Positions 63,466-64,000 of a stretch of 64,000 nt of DNA are shown here, one piece after another. This DNA is from Streptomyces sp. NBC_01471. Its GTDB lineage: Bacteria; Actinomycetota; Actinomycetes; Streptomycetales; Streptomycetaceae. The first letter of the stretch is position 1, and each line of letters starts with the position of its first letter. The stretch lies in assembly GCF_041438865.1 (NCBI RefSeq), contig NZ_CP109450.1, positions 248,001 to 312,000 on the forward strand. Reading direction: 5' to 3'. Position numbers and translations under genes: made by a program. Under the pieces are notes generated by a model. That model did no database searches. It was not told the origin of the DNA and worked only from the letters and a program-made list of their open reading frames with translations.

Positions 63466-64000
63466 TCAACCGCGCTCGCGGAAGTACGCCTCCAGCTCCG
63501 CGGCCCCGGTCAGCATCGCGCGCCCACGGGTGGCCAGCCGGCCGTGCCAGTCGCACAGCGCGGCCTCCAGCGGCGCCAGCCCGCCGGCCGCACGCACCTG
63601 GGCGATCAGCGGGGCGATCTTCTCCAACAGGTAGCCTCCCCGCCGTAGTTGGTGGGCCAGCCGGGCGTCTCGTACGTCGCCCTCGTCGAAGACCCGGTAC
63701 CCGGTCCGCGGGTCACGACGCGGGCTCACCAGACCGGCGCGCTCCCATGTACGCAGCGTCGCGGGCCGGATTCCGAGCCTGTCCGCCAGCGGCCCGATGA
63801 ACGTACCGCCGGACCCGGACACCACAGCGGGCCCGGGCTCCGTGGTGCGCTCCAGGTCGCGGAGGGCGCTCTCCACGGCCTGGAGGGTCCGCCGGTCGTC
63901 GAGGAGCTGGGCGTGGCTCTCGTCGATGAGCCGGAACGCCTCATCGGCCGAGCCCTGGTTCACGGCCCGCATGACCGACGCCGATGTCCGGTGGCCATGG
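63466..64000 (-). CDS. MerR/TioE family regulator, 5' end beyond window
   Basis: Partial gene. The visible C-terminal 178 residues are open to the right edge. A MerR-type helix-turn-helix lies inside (FIGPLADRLGIRPATLRTWERAGLVSPRRDPRTGYRVFDEGDVRDARLAHQLRRGGYLL), preceded by a helical stretch. This is the second DNA-binding unit seen in TioE-like proteins, whose first unit would lie beyond the window. An internal ATG at 63972 exists but is probably not the start. Confidence 0.75.
   Translation of the reverse strand, partial: HGHRTSASVMRAVNQGSADEAFRLIDESHAQLLDDRRTLQAVESALRDLERTTEPGPAVVSGSGGTFIGPLADRLGIRPATLRTWERAGLVSPRRDPRTGYRVFDEGDVRDARLAHQLRRGGYLLEKIAPLIAQVRAAGGLAPLEAALCDWHGRLATRGRAMLTGAAELEAYFRERG

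Noticed and set aside
1..64000. tRNA and rRNA genes
   Set aside because: I found no cloverleaf with a CCA-type end or conserved TTCGAATC arm in the intergenic regions, and no rRNA-like sequence.

Overview
The window is high-GC actinobacterial DNA and almost certainly Streptomyces. Codons strongly prefer G or C at the third position, GTG starts are common, and the families present are typical of that genus: DpgA-type type III PKS, LAL-LuxR regulators, class F sortase, GH27 and GH13 secreted or intracellular glycosidases, and a TioE-like MerR regulator. The mix of sugar-uptake genes, secreted proteins, decayed genes and a biosynthetic cluster suggests an accessory chromosome-arm region.

1-24.8 kb is accessory metabolism and envelope. 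An antibiotic/lipid-type ABC exporter (FtsX permease plus ATPase) is coupled to a PadR regulator. A carbohydrate operon follows (solute-binding protein, GH13 alpha-glucosidase, lipoprotein SBP, MalF-like and MalG-like permeases) and ends in a perfect hairpin. Next come a secreted aerolysin-like protein, a spherulin-4-like secreted protein, an aldo/keto reductase, DeoR and AraC regulators, a decayed gene pair with EF-hand remnants, a secreted GH27 alpha-galactosidase, an IS30 remnant, a class F sortase with its putative surface substrate, and an RTX-repeat secreted protein.

24.9-58.6 kb is a nonribosomal peptide cluster. dpgA-dpgB-dpgC plus an HpgT/PglE-type aminotransferase make 3,5-dihydroxyphenylglycine. 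A second DpgC paralog and a complete branched-chain-type 2-oxoacid dehydrogenase (E1 alpha, E1 beta, E2) are embedded next to them. A loading set (AMP ligase, two free-standing ACPs, a FabF-type ketosynthase) fits an acyl starter. One 3607-residue NRPS (C-A-T-C-A-T-C-A-T-reductase) should assemble a three-residue chain released reductively as an aldehyde or alcohol. Its first two A domains carry arylglycine-like pocket residues and the third an Asp/Asn-like pocket. A cysteate-synthase-like enzyme is coupled to the NRPS stop, so cysteate is a candidate third residue. An MbtH protein and two paralogous LAL-LuxR regulators complete the cluster.

Six promoter regions in the cluster share a motif that I found by reading: GTAAC, about 13 bases containing a GYG-N5-CRC dyad whose arms covary between sites, then GATR. 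It precedes the NRPS, the class V PLP enzyme, the aminotransferase, the second dpgC, dpgA and mbtH, and so appears to define the cluster's regulon.

58.7-64 kb holds a TetR regulator with a perfect 22-bp palindromic operator and a divergent gene of unknown function, a DoxX-like membrane protein, a GNAT acetyltransferase, a 5'-truncated alpha/beta hydrolase, a secreted LGFP-repeat protein and a MerR/TioE-like regulator cut by the right edge.
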